64,000 bases of DNA from Dendrocalamus latiflorus (taxonomy: Eukaryota > Streptophyta > Magnoliopsida > Poales > Poaceae): contig CM029654.1 in NCBI GenBank assembly GCA_017311315.1, positions 7,881,382 to 7,945,381 on the forward strand. The letters run 5' to 3'. This document shows, piece by piece, positions 35,796-47,161 of this stretch. Position numbers and translations under genes: made by a program. The notes below the pieces were generated by a model. It ran no database searches. It was not told where the DNA came from and saw only the letters and a program-made list of their open reading frames with translations. Position 1 is the stretch's first letter; the number at the start of each line of letters is the position of its first letter.

Positions 35796-36340
35796 TGTCA
35801 TGTTCTGGTAGAAGAAGTTAGAAACGAGTTGACGCTATGACGCTCCTTCTAGTGGGTAGGACCACATGCAGAGAGGAGAGACTTCGACTATTCCTTTCTT
35901 CGACCAGGTTAATCAAATCAAAGACATAAACGAGGATAGGATGAACACTCAGAGATTGTCCGTATATCATGGTTGATTCGATTGTCATGTTTCTGGCAGC
36001 AAAAGCGAGGAACAAGTCATCACTAGAAAGCTCCTAATGGATAAGACCATGTGCAAAGAGGAGAGACTTCGACTAGTGGTGTTGCCTCACTTCGACCAGG
36101 TTAATGAAATCGAAGTCTTAAATGATAAGAGGATAAATACTCAGAGTTTCTTCCAATACATTTGTTCGATGTTTTTATAGACAATTCAATTGTTTTGTGT
36201 TGATAGCAAGAGTTAGGAATAAATTGACACTAGAAACCTCCTTCTAGTGGACAGGACCACGTGTAGAGTGGAGAGAATTTGACTAGTGATGTCCCCTTCT
36301 CTGACTAGTTAAATAAATTGGATGTACTAGAAGTGGTCAA
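35796..36340. repeat. Three tandem units of 155-205 bp between antisense gene and pol
   Basis: Units start at about 35796, 35981 and 36186. Landmarks are GATTGTCATGTT(T)CTGG, a CCTTCTAGTGG-like block, GGACCACRTG, GGAGAGACTTCGACTA and CGACCAGGTTAAT. Copy A holds only one unit (about 6775-6880), so the amplification happened within copy B or its lineage. Confidence 0.8.
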
Positions 36341-37465
36341 ACAAACATAAAAGCTCTACTGAACTTACAACAATAAAGATTTGAAAAAATACTGAAAGGT
36401 TTATTGAAAGAGTAGAAATGTTACACGTAAAATTTATGTAGTTGGTCAATGTTCCAAGAGTTTGAGAGAATCTGGCCATTTTCATAGAAAGTCGTACCAA
36501 GCCTAGTCGTGTAACTTTGACCACAGTGTAAGGACCTTCCCACTTGGGGGGAAAGGTTGTTCCAATTAGACTGGAATTGGATTTTCCTCAATACCAAGTC
36601 ACCTATGGTAAGACTGAGAGGTTAGACCTTACAATTATAGTACTTACCCATGGCTTACTGATAGACTATTGATTGGATCAAGGCTTGATTCCTCTTCTCT
36701 TCGACTAGGTTGATGTCATTTGCTCGAAGTTGCTCTTGGTTGGAATCACTGAAATTCTTGACCCTTATCAACCATATCTTTAGTTCCGAGGGAAGCATGG
36801 CTTTGGCCTCAAAAAATAGGAAAATAGAGTCTTTCCTGTCACTCGACTAGGAGTTGTGCGAATTGCCCATAATATTGAAGGTAATTCTTGTACCTAAGCC
36901 CCCGAGTGCTTTACAAGCCAGTTGAAAACTCAAGTCTTAATTCCTTACATTATCTGGACATTAGCACGCTCGACTGCCCCATTGCTTTGGGGATGGGTGA
37001 CAGAGGCAAAGCAAAATTTGGTACCTAATTCATCACAAAATTCATGAAATTTTGCCCCCCGAATATTGCTTACCATTTTTAGTAATTATTCAACTTGGAA
37101 CTCCAAATTGAGTAATCATGCTTCTCATCATGAACCTTTTTGCCGCTTTGTTGTTATCCCAGTCACAGGTTCGGCCTCAATCCATTTCGTGAACATGTCA
37201 ATAGCCACAAAAAGAAACTCGAAGCCACTGGTGCTCTTGGGAATGGTCCCAGGATGTATAAACTCCATGTCATGAAAGGCCAAGATAGAGGAATTGTCTG
37301 AAGAGCCTGAGCTAGTTGGTGTATTTGCCTGCTGTAAAACTGGATTGTATACACTTCTTGACTAGCTCTTTGGTGTATTAAGGGTGTTTGACCAGTAGAA
37401 ACCTTGTTAAAAGGCTTTTCTAACCAGCGTTCTATAAGAAGCATGTGCTCCATAGATGTCCCCAT
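36327..37465 (-). pseudogene. Integrase of copy B, decayed
   Basis: The minus strand gives, in changing frames, a PFPRAPVASSFFLWLL / FEFLFVAIDMFTKWIEAEPV core (about 37280-37160) containing a catalytic Asp, then the C-terminal KVTRLGLVRL strand at 36524 downward. The 7007-7369 remnant of copy A is its better preserved counterpart. Several stops and frame changes make it inactive. Confidence 0.75.
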
Positions 37466-37561
37466 GTATGTCGTTAAGGAGTTGTAATCCTTCTTTCAGT
37501 GATATGCATCGCATGAGAACCCCCTTGAGTACTCCATTTATAGAGTACCCCATCGACCAAA

Positions 37562-38470
37562 CTATACACGGGATAAATGATCTGCTTCGAAATCATCGTC
37601 AGGTATTGAACCCTTTTGAAGATACTCATAGATGGGAGCCATCCAAGTATCCTCGTACTCTAGAGAGGCTGCCTCATTAGGAGTTGTCTTCAGTTCTTCG
37701 ATCAGAGATGGGTTTCGGAGTTGCTCCAAGAAGACTTCTGGTGGTACTTGTGATCGGAAAGAAGTTAGTCGAGCCAACTGGTCCATGAGAAAGTTATCCT
37801 TCCAAGGGATAAGCACTGAGACATGGTTGAATTAGAGCATTGATACTCCTTTTCAACCTGATTCATGACTAGTTGAGAGTATTCCCTCATGAGTAGTCAA
37901 TGAAATCTAAGCACTTTCGTGGCTCGTATGCCAACCAACAAACCTTCGTATTCAGCCACATTATTAGTGGCTGAAAAGTGTAGTTGAATTACATACTTTA
38001 AGGTCTCTCACGTGGGAGATTCTAGGACCACCCAGCCCCCGAGCCACTAATCATAAGTGACTCATCAAAGTACATAGTCCACTAGTCATGGGAAGTGTAC
38101 TGGGGTCCTGAACAGGTTCAGGATTTGTCCATTCGATAACAAAGTCTGCCAAGATCTAGGATGTAATGGTTGTCCGGGACACGAAATGTAGGACGAACTC
38201 CTCAAGTTCAACAGACCATTTGGCCATGCGTCCCACTGCTTCCCTGTTCTGGAGGACCACTCCTAAGAGAAGCTTAGATGCCACAATAATTTTGTGTGTC
38301 TGAAAATATTGCCTTAGCTTCCTCAAAGATATGAGGAGGGCATATAAGAGTTTTTGGACTTAAGGGTAGCGCTTCTTAGGCCCATGTAAGACTTCGCTTA
38401 CATAGTAGACCAATCATTGAACGACTTCACGTTCTACGACCAGTACTATACTTACAACCTGTAGTGTGGT
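37562..38470 (-). pseudogene. RNase H and tether region of copy B
   Basis: The open frame at 37816-37562 reads NFLMDQLARLTS, then EYEDTWMAPIYEYLQKGSIPDD, the linker between RNase H and integrase typical of RIRE2-type elements. The RNase H domain itself (37850-38470) is broken by stops on the minus strand. Confidence 0.65.
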
Positions 38471-38481
38471 AAATAGATATA

Positions 38482-39360
38482 CTAAGAGTGTCTCACCTGG
38501 TTTTGAAGAAACCAGAATTGGAACACTCGTGATATATCTCTTGACATCCTCAAGGCATCATTAGCCTCTTTTGACCACTCAAAACCCTCGTGTTTCCTTA
38601 GAAGCTTAAAGAAAGGAAGTCCTTTCTCTTCCAGCTGTGTGATGAAACAACTTAAAGCTGCCCATGCACCCGGTGAGTTTTTGAACTTCTTCATGGTGGT
38701 CGGAGGGCGTATTTGCTCGATGGCCTTGATCTTTTTAGAATTTCCCTCAATACCTCTTGCCAAAACAAGGAACCTGAGTAATTTTCCTGAAGAAATTCCA
38801 AACACACACTTCTCGGAATTGAGTTTGAAGTGGTGCTCTCTGAGGTTGTCGAATGTCTCCTGCATGTCTGAAATGTGATTAAGTCGTTTGATGCTTTTTA
38901 TGACTAGATCATCAACATAGGCTTCCAAGTTTAGGCCCATTTCATGTATAAAAGTCAATTGCATCAAACATTGAAAAGTCAGGCCAGTATTTTTCAAGCC
39001 AAATGGCATTTTGACATAGCAAAACACTCCAAATGGTGTAATAAATGTGGTCTTCTCTTCATCTTCTGAAGACATACTAATCTAGTGATAACAAGAGTAT
39101 GCATATAGAAAACTTAACATTTTACAACCAGTAGTAGAGTCAACAAATTATTTAATATGAGGAAGCAGGAAATCATCCTTTGGACAAGCTTTATTTAAAT
39201 CAATATAGCATACACATATACACCACTTACCATTATACTTCTTTACCATTACAGGGTTAGCCAACCACTTGGAGTGATTGACCTCTCTTATAAAGCCTAC
39301 TTTGAGTAGCTTATCTAGTTCTAAACTGATAGCTTCCTGGTGCAAATCTCTGTAATTTTT
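38482..39360 (-). pseudogene. Reverse transcriptase of copy B
   Basis: The frame at 39345-39148 starts the domain with LDKLLKVGFIREV and CVCYIDLNKACPKDDF. The frame at 39075-38482 continues with TTFITPFGVFCYVKMPFGLK and the active-site box AYVDDLVIKS, then the RT connection. YVDD is intact. A gap and frame change between 39148 and 39075 interrupts the finger/palm junction, and the frame ends early near 38482. Confidence 0.85.
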
Positions 39361-39629
39361 ATTTTACGGGCTTCTTATCAGGCCGTATAGCTAGCCTGTG
39401 CTCGATCACCTCCTTGGGGACTCTGGGAATGTCGAATGACTACCACATGAACACATCTGCGTTTGCTCGGAGGAAAGTGATGAGAGCATCTTCCTATACG
39501 AGGTTAGGAGTAACCCCGATATGAACAGTCTTCAAAGGTTCTGCTGGGTCCAGAGGAACCTCCTTGACTTCCTCATTTGGCTTCAATGCAGCTTTAGATT
39601 TTGAGTGCTTGGTCGAAGGCTACGCCTTG

Positions 39630-40150
39630 GTATCTTCTTGAGTCGGTAACTGGCCGACCATCTCGAGAGACTTGCAGTCACATGTTAGCGCTATTTTCTT
39701 ATCATAGCGAACTGTGATCACTCCCTTGGGGCCTAGCAACTTAAGACATTGATACACATAGTGAGCAACTATCAGAAAATGTGCCAGGGTTGGTCATCTG
39801 AATATGGCGTTATACGCCATGTCGAAGTTGACCACGTTAAAGGAGATTTTCTCTATCCTGAAGTTGCCCATAGACTAGAATGTGACAGGTAGAGAAACTT
39901 GGCCAATGGACTTAGCCAAAGATCCTGGTATGATTCTATGAAATTAATACTGCACATGCTTTATTATGGTATGAGTAACTTGCATCTCGTCTAAAGCACT
40001 TACAAATAAAATGTTTAAAGAATTGCTACCATCAATCATCATGTGATTCACTCGACAGTTGTTGATGGTGGGTTCAACAACGATCGAAAACCAACTTGGT
40101 CAAGTTGAAGGGATCAGATAGTCACTTTTCTCAAAGAAGATAGTGAATTT
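39630..40150 (-). pseudogene. Protease region of copy B
   Basis: The minus strand reads IDGSNSLNILF near 40040, the aspartic-protease D-G motif in the form common in Tat-type elements. It then reads FNVVNFDMAYNAIFR and LAHFLIVAHYVYQCLKLLGPKGVITV near 39830-39710. Single stops interrupt the frame. Confidence 0.7.
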
Positions 40151-40299
40151 TGACCACTTAGGAAGATTATTGACAAAAGGAGGGTTAATAGAGTTTACCT
40201 CTTGCTCAACAGCTTTGTACTGTCACTTTGACTCATATGTCGAGGATCCTCCATTGATGTGCTTGATGGTGTGCTTTGGATCCTAGAATGGCATCTCCT

Positions 40300-42515
40300 C
40301 ATCATCTTCCGATTGCTTCCAGCTACTCATTTGTCCTGGTTCTTAGATCATAGGAAGTGGTCCCTGCCAAAGTAGTAGTCCTTGAGTTTTCGTTGGAAAA
40401 CTTGTTAATTGCAAAGGTTGTGCCCTTCCCTTTTATGAAAGGGACACAATCTAGGCTTGTTGTATTTTCACGTGGGTGATTTGCCCTTGCCCCGATCAGA
40501 GTATTGCTTGGGGATCTGTGGCTCCTTATCGTCTATAGCCAAGACTTCCTTCAAACTTTCAGCACGAGGCTTCTAACCTTTGGCATTGTTCTTAGATTTC
40601 TTGGCCTTCTCCTTCCTCTTACTACCTTCACATTCTTCTTTGGAACTTCAATTGACCTGATCAATAGTTTTAGTCCATTTGACTGCTTTGATAGCACTCG
40701 CATAACAGTCAGCCATCTCAAAGAGCTCGACGACGGTGGTCGGAGGATGCAAGGTGATGTCCTCTATGAACCTCCTGTTATGGACACCCTGCTTGAATGC
40801 CCTGATGATAGAAGTGTGAAAGACCTCGGGAATTGAATTGCAAACCTTGCTAAGGTGCCTGATGAATTGCTGTACGATCTCGTTGTTGTTCTATCGCATC
40901 CGGTGAAGGTCGTCTTTACGTACCCTGAAAATTGGCCAATAGGAGATTGCTAAGGCATTACCATGAGTAGATATACTCAAATAGTTGGTTGAGCAACCAT
41001 GACTGAGCATACCCCTCGAGCACTATTGGAAGATAGTTTGCCATGACATGCTCGTCACCTCCTGATGCTCGAACCACGGTCGTGTAAATCTGAAGGAACT
41101 CGATTTTAGGACCCATCAAATTTGTCCATGTTTATTGACCAAAATCACGGTTGCCAGCACACTGCTCGGAGTTTAGGAATGAATAACTGTCATCCAGTAA
41201 GGAGTTCCTGACACCTCCTTTGCGGGAAAGGGTAATTGGCATCATCAGGCGATCGCACCATACGAGGGTAGTACTCCTCGTACTCCATATGCTGCTACAG
41301 ATTCCTTACTAAAAGTGGTGATCGATCACCTCCTCGGTAAACTCGCTGATCCAGAGTCATTCGAGGAACACTCCTTCGGCTAGAGCTGTGGTTAGGAGAC
41401 CGTCTTGACCTGTCATTATGTCGAACCTCATGATGTGAGTTCTGTGAATGACTAGACATGGTCGTACCTATGTAACTCTCAAAGTTATGCCAGTGAGGCT
41501 GCTTGAAGTTGGCCATCATGCTATGGATTCTTCATGTGATCCCTTCAGCGAAGTGGTCATAGCCTAGTGCTTGAGTGAGCTCTTGAGTTGGGTTCTTGAG
41601 CAAATCATTAATGCGTTGAAACTCTCAACCTCTTCAGACTGGTACTGGGCATACCCAGGCAAAGAGCTCTTGGCAGGCAGTTGTCACCTTCGGGTGGTCT
41701 CGGGATCCTCAATCTTTGAAGCTGGTTGTGGTTACCTTAATAGAGAGCGATTTTTCTAGGATTTCTCCCACACTCATCAGAGAACTGACCTGATTCATCA
41801 CTAGAGGTCTCCTCACCATCCTCATGAGGGGTGGCAGTGTGTGATCGGTGGGGACCATCCTCAGTCCTTCTTCTGAGAGAGTGATTAGAATCTGTAGGTA
41901 GGGCAAATACCTCCTGTCTAGAATCTTCACTTTCGACGGAGGGCCCCTCGAAATCGTCTAGCGAGAGCGCATCACGGCCTGGAGTAAACCCCACCAGGTA
42001 GGGGAATTTTGGGTTATAACTGCCTCTTGTTGGATCTGCACTCTGTGAAGGTATGGGTGAACTTGTAGGGAGCCCACCCACTCTCTTTGCAAGTTCCACC
42101 GGAGAGTTATGACCATCAGTTGGCAATAAATTCCCAGGATGACATATTCTAGGGCTCACTAAAACTACTCAAGCAATCACTTGGGGACTCGAACACTTGG
42201 GGGCAGGCCTATTGTCGTGTTGCAAGTCCTATTCATGGTCGGATTGACTCTTGCCCTTTGGGGAAACTGGTTTCTCCATTGGGAGTATTGCTGTGGGGGA
42301 TATGGATCCCTCATCAGCCTTTCCCACGGTGTGGTCTCTAGGGACTCGGGATGGATCTCCAAAGACAGCCTCACCGTCAGAAGCAAGCTTTGTCTACTTT
42401 TGGTCGTAGTAGGCATCCATGTCGAGATCTGTGCAGTCGGCCAGCTCGAACCAGTTCTTCTCATTCCATTCTCTTGCCATGAGGACATCAGAAGAAAGAT
42501 AAATTGCCGATAAGA
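40300..42515 (-). pseudogene. gag of copy B, decayed
   Basis: N-terminal acidic sequence starts near 42510 and matches 11713 downward of copy A. Frames at 42159-41737 and 41519-41295 are short open pieces (SRRSPNHSSSRRS-type basic stretch). The part around 41100-40700 gives YTTVVRASGGDEHVMANYLP-like sequence of a retrotransposon gag domain, with many stops. I did not see an intact CCHC knuckle. Confidence 0.65.
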
Positions 42516-42540
42516 AAATTATCAATGTCTTGGAAGAATC

Positions 42541-42561
42541 TTCCCCACGGACGGCATCAAC
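42541..42561 (-). promoter_or_regulatory. Primer-binding site of copy B
   Basis: Minus-strand GTTGATGCCGTCCGTGGGG immediately after the 5' LTR, the mutated equivalent of the copy A site at 11741-11761. Confidence 0.65.
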
Positions 42562-43280
42562 TATCAGTGTTTTAATACTGATCTTACATATAATTTATTT
42601 GGATTTAGGGAAAGCTCTTGAAGACTCGGACTATGATCATGCAGAGTAGAGACACGAGAATTTTTATACAAGTTCGGGCCTTCTCCTGGGAGAATAATAA
42701 CCATACTTTCTGTGTGGCTATTACTTAGAGGACTGATTACAACTGAGAAAACAATGTGAATTGCCTTGCACTAACTCTAACTTGGACTTGCCTCTCTCCC
42801 TTCTTCGACATCAACCTTTATATAGCTGACGAAGTGGCGGCCGTTGTCCCACACTAAAAGACTCCTTAACTCTTTAGGAAATAACCATCTGATAGAAGTT
42901 ATCTGTCAAAGAGACATGATGGTCTGTTTATCGCGCGGCAGTTGTTGTCAGAGAGAGATTATGTGCGGTTATTAGGAATAAGCACACATTCTAACCGCCT
43001 TGTCAGACGGACCCATGATGGAGCAGGTCATCGTAGATAAGCTAGTCGGAGATAGACTGATTGCAAAAAAGTCTATGACTAGTAGGTGGTCGTGGAATAA
43101 CTTACAACTATGTGGTCATAGAAAAACTTATGACTAAAGAGTGATCGTTGAAGGACTTACAACCATGTGGTTATGGAAGGACTTATGACTACGTAGTCGT
43201 AGAATGACTTACGACTACCATGTGAAACTTCTTCCTTATTGACAACGGGTATACTCAGATAATAATAATGACTACCCTCA
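42562..43280 (-). repeat. 5' LTR of copy B
   Basis: Begins TATCAGTGTTTTAATACTG (TG eroded to TA) and ends GACTACCCTCA. It aligns with the left LTR throughout. A minus-strand TATATAAAG (42816-42824) corresponds to the one at 30817-30825 and is the probable promoter of the element. The GTGGTCGTAG block lies at 43070-43220. Confidence 0.8.
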
Positions 43281-44078
43281 TTAGTGTTATAAATGCTACA
43301 TGTCCCTAACTATCGCCAAACCCAATTGTGTGCCAAAATTATAGGGTGCTCATGCGAGAAAGCTAGAATGGCAAAATCGTACCAATAATACATATCAACA
43401 TCTAAATTCACACATAACTAGACAAGAGGCAAAGCGAGAATGTAAAACACACTTAAGGTAGTACTTGCTAATGTAAATACACTTAAGATAGTCCATTTGT
43501 CCATCTTTTACAAATCTATAATAAATTATATAGATTCTATAAGAAGTTGACTAGTTGAGACTAGTTTCTAGACTAGAGAACATAAGTAATTTTTCATATA
43601 ACAATATTTTACAAATGTACAATATAAGTAGTAAGTACAAGTCCTCAATAGTCAGTTTCTCACCTAGTCAGTAGCCAGCTGCCATGCTGCCTAGTTACTG
43701 CTGGCCTGCTGCTCTGTGCGTGCCTCTAGTACATGCTGGCTAGCTGCTCTCCCCTCCATCGCTGTGGACCGGTGACCACTTCTTCTCGTGCCCCTGCTTT
43801 GCCCGTTCACTGTTGGACTAGACACCCCTCCATGTGCTCACCCTGCCACCAATCGCCACCGCTTGGCCAAGCGCAGTGCGCCCGTCGATGCCCCTTGATA
43901 GAACACCTAAAGTTCAGCCTGCTCCGCTGCCGCATGGATGTGGCAAGGAAGGGGGCAATAGCAAAATAATTAGGGATATGAGATTTTGGGGAAAGGAGAT
44001 TGATTTGGACTTGGTCATGGTTCAGCTCATGTCTCTCCCATCCCAAGGGTCAAGCATGGAAATAACATGGCCCAAAGC
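43281..44078. other. Stretch between copy B and the CACTA-like element
   Basis: AT-rich DNA followed by a GC-richer part (43680-43960) with overlapping ORFs on both strands and no recognisable domain. No TSD of copy B is evident at its left edge. Confidence 0.45.
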
Positions 44079-44514
44079 CTCACTACTACAAAATAGGCTA
44101 TACTAGATACCTCATCACGGATGGTTTATAGGGAACTGTCTATATTGTAATTATCATAGACTGTTTTACAAGCATGAGCGTCTGTGTTACTAGCGAGGGC
44201 TAGAACCATCCGTGATACAAAATTATCACAGACGGTTCTTATTAATAACCATTTGTGATAGTTCATAGACGGTTATTAACAATAACCGCATGTGATAACT
44301 TTAGACATCACAGATGGTTTTTAGTTAGAACTGTCTATGTTGTATCTCTTATATGCATGAATGGCACATGCTTTGTCTTCCCAATGTATCTGTAATCATT
44401 GTCTCCTCGAATGTGTCTCTGATTGTTTCAGCTCTCCGATGTGTCTCTTCATCTCACGTGCCAAATTTATAAAAAGGATCATCCACCATGTACCGAAGAT
44501 GAATCCCCACATCG

Positions 44515-45047
44515 TTGATACATATATCTACTCTCAAGCATAAACAAATAACTCTGGTAGCCTCTTTCTTGTCGCCGGCATTGATGGCCAACTTGGCCAT
44601 CTTGTATGAGCACCTCATCAGTCGTACGCTAGCTATGCTACATAAGGACACTGTGCCAACAATGTCCTCCCACATATGTCCGAGGATTTGCCAAAGCAGG
44701 TGACAACCACCTTCCGTCATCTCGACATCCTCCCCCGCCATGTCTTTCGGTTGGTCTCCCACTTCCAGCGAGCTAACCTCACCATGAACGTGATCCTCCA
44801 CAACAATGTTGCATGTCTCCAGGAGGCTTGCCGTCGCTTTGAGTGCTTAGGCGAGGTGGCGGACAATCGAGTCAACCTTGTCGAGACCCCTGAAGCAAGA
44901 GAAGAGAGCCTATGGGCTCTGTTTGACTTGATTCATCAGTCGGAGAGTCTTTGGGAGACACTCAAACATGCGCATCAGTGGATGGATGCATTTCAGGCTT
45001 TGTTAACTGATTATCCCAAACAGTCCTATGCCAACCATGTCGCCTAG
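44515..45047 (+). CDS. Unrecognised ORF pair inside the CACTA-like element
   Basis: Frames at 44515-44703 and 44676-45047 overlap and have gene-like base composition. The second reads MNVILHNNVACLQEACRRFE, then a helix-rich acidic part ending QSYANHVA. I recognise no domain. The opposite strand also has a 115-codon frame (44454-44801), so coding is uncertain. Captured host gene fragments are common in CACTA elements, which is one explanation. Confidence 0.3.
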
Positions 45048-45287
45048 GAAGTTTTGAAGACGGGGATAGCATGCTACCTCCACCACTAGAAAAACTTCAA
45101 AGCAGTTAGAGTTCTACTTCTTTAATCTTTAGTTAGAAACGGCTGGCCATATATAAATACAAGCAGTTGAATTTGTATTTACTATTTTCCATATATGTAA
45201 ACAGTCTCGGTATAACGACATGACGGCGGCATTACTGACGGGTAAAAAATAATTAAGTAACACATATTTACTCCTGAATCATTATTG

Positions 45288-45400
45288 AATTTGCATTTAT
45301 GTATATGAGAATGTGTCATATATGTGTGAATTTACATTTATGTACATGAGAATGTGTCATATATATATATGTGAATTTGCATTTATGTATATGAGAATGA
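45288..45400. repeat. Three tandem units of about 42 bp
   Basis: Units share TTGCATTTATGTATATGAGA followed by ATGTGTCATATAT, lying inside the CACTA-like element before the inner set of subterminal-type motifs. Confidence 0.8.
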
Positions 45401-46469
45401 ATTTAGAACCATTTGTGATGATTATTATCACAGACGGTTCTAATTTAGAACTGTTTGTGATGTGTCCAACCTATTTATATTCGGACTCTAGGGTTTGCCC
45501 ATGCTCATACTCAAAAGCTTAAAATATCTCTAACTCTCCCCCGAGCATGAGCCGCTACCTCCTCCCTGAGCACGCCGGCTGCCACCTCCTCGAGCATGCC
45601 ACTGTCTCCCTGGCATGCCTCCTGCCCCGAGCACGCCGCTTCCTCCCTAGCGCACCTCCTCCCCCGTGCCGACCGCCTCCTCCTGAGCACGCCGCCTCCT
45701 CCCCTGAGCTGACTGCCTTCTCCCCGAGCACGCCATATGTAACATTTTTCTTTCTTATTTATGATACGATAATGAACAATATATCATCATGGTTACATGT
45801 CCTGAGGATGAATGCCTGGGCTTAAGTTTAAATTATGCCCATTTGATGTCAATATCTCGAAGATGAATTGCTAATACTCTTAAGCATCAATTCCCTAAAT
45901 AAAAGATAAGTCAGATATAGATCTCAAGTCAATAACTTGCACAATTATAATTAAATAAAGTTGCACTTGATTTTCTTTAGATATGCAAAATATGTTTAAG
46001 TTTGATATCGCTATCATATGAGGAATGGTGTAAAAATGAGTTATACCACCACTCACCCTCCCGATGGCCTCCCATCCACCGAGGTTCACAATTTTACAAT
46101 CCTAACGATTTCATATCTCATATTAAATGATTCATTAGTTAAATTAGTACTGCTAGTACACTTATGATGGTTTTAATCTACAGTGCACTAAGAACTCCAA
46201 TTTCATCTACAACTGTCTTTTTTCAACAAAATCTCTACCAAGTTCCTTGCCCCCAAGTGTGTCTTGATCACTAAGGTAAGAATATCACTTATTAATTTGC
46301 TTCACGATCCATATAACAACTGTATATGAGTAAATTCATTCTTTTATCTGTAAGATATAATTGGTGTGTGCTGTGTAAAATTATTTTTTGTACTTCAGAT
46401 ATCACCAACTCGCAAACGGTTGTCATTAACAAACTTTGACCAACCTCCAGTAATTAAGGAACCACCTAT

Positions 46470-46838
46470 TACCATTACTAGTCACCATCTTGGTTTTCCA
46501 TATCTTCCCCATGCACTAGAAAGAGTACATATATATTTTATGGTAACACTAGCATATATAGTCTTACACACCCACAATTTAAATGAGATAGATACAAAGT
46601 CAGATCCTATATCATACTTATATTTCAAACGGCATAATGCAAATCACACATTGGATCTAATGTGTGATTTGCTTTATATCATTTGAAGTGCAATTGTGAT
46701 ATGTGATTTAACTTTATCTCTAGCTCATTTAAATTATAGGGTGTGCAAGACTACATATATTAGTGTTATCGTAAAATATATATGTACTGCTTCCAGTGAA
46801 TGGGGAAGATATGAAAATAAAATGGTGGTTAGTAATAT
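46470..46838. repeat. Long foldback with arms of about 170 bp
   Basis: The left arm (from ATTACTAGTCACCATCTTGG) is mirrored by the right arm (ending around ATGGTGGTTAGTAATAT). Matching landmarks are CATATCTTCCCCAT against ATGGGGAAGATATG, and AATTTAAATGAG against CTCATTTAAATT. The centre is GCAAATCACACATTGGATC followed by its complement, with almost no loop, near 46656. Arms are imperfect but close throughout. No coding. Confidence 0.85.
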
Positions 46839-47161
46839 CATAGACAATTTTTTAAAAAAAACCGTCTATGATAACACATCACAGATAGTTTTTTTATTAG
46901 TCATCCGTGATATGTAAATATCACAGACAGTTATATTTGAAAATTGTTTGTAATATGTGCACATCACATACGATTATTTTTGAAAACCATCTGTGGTATG
47001 TACATATTATAGACGGTTATTTCTAAAAACCGTCTATAACAACTTATCACAGACCGTTTGTGGTGATCACATGTTATTACTGACCCATAAATTCAGACGG
47101 CTCATGAAACTGTCTGTGATGATATTTTTGAATCGTCTGTGATGACCTTTTCTTGCTACAA

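Larger units (their letters stand above)
30561..43280 (-). mobile_element. Near full-length Tat/RIRE2-type Ty3/gypsy element, copy B (12.7 kb)
   Basis: Two LTRs of about 720 bp (30561-31283 and 42562-43280) bound the element. A primer site sits at the inner border of the right LTR and a polypurine tract at the inner border of the left one. Decayed gag, protease, RT, RNase H and integrase lie in that order on the minus strand, with an extra plus-strand gene between pol and the 3' LTR. The extra antisense gene, size and domain order match the Tat lineage (RIRE2, Grande, Retand). The LTRs differ at many positions and no TSD is recognisable, so the insertion is old. Confidence 0.85.

Noticed and set aside
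30561..43280. Five-base TSD for copy B
   Set aside because: The flanking bases are GTGCT on the left and TTAGT on the right, which do not match. I therefore do not claim a TSD.
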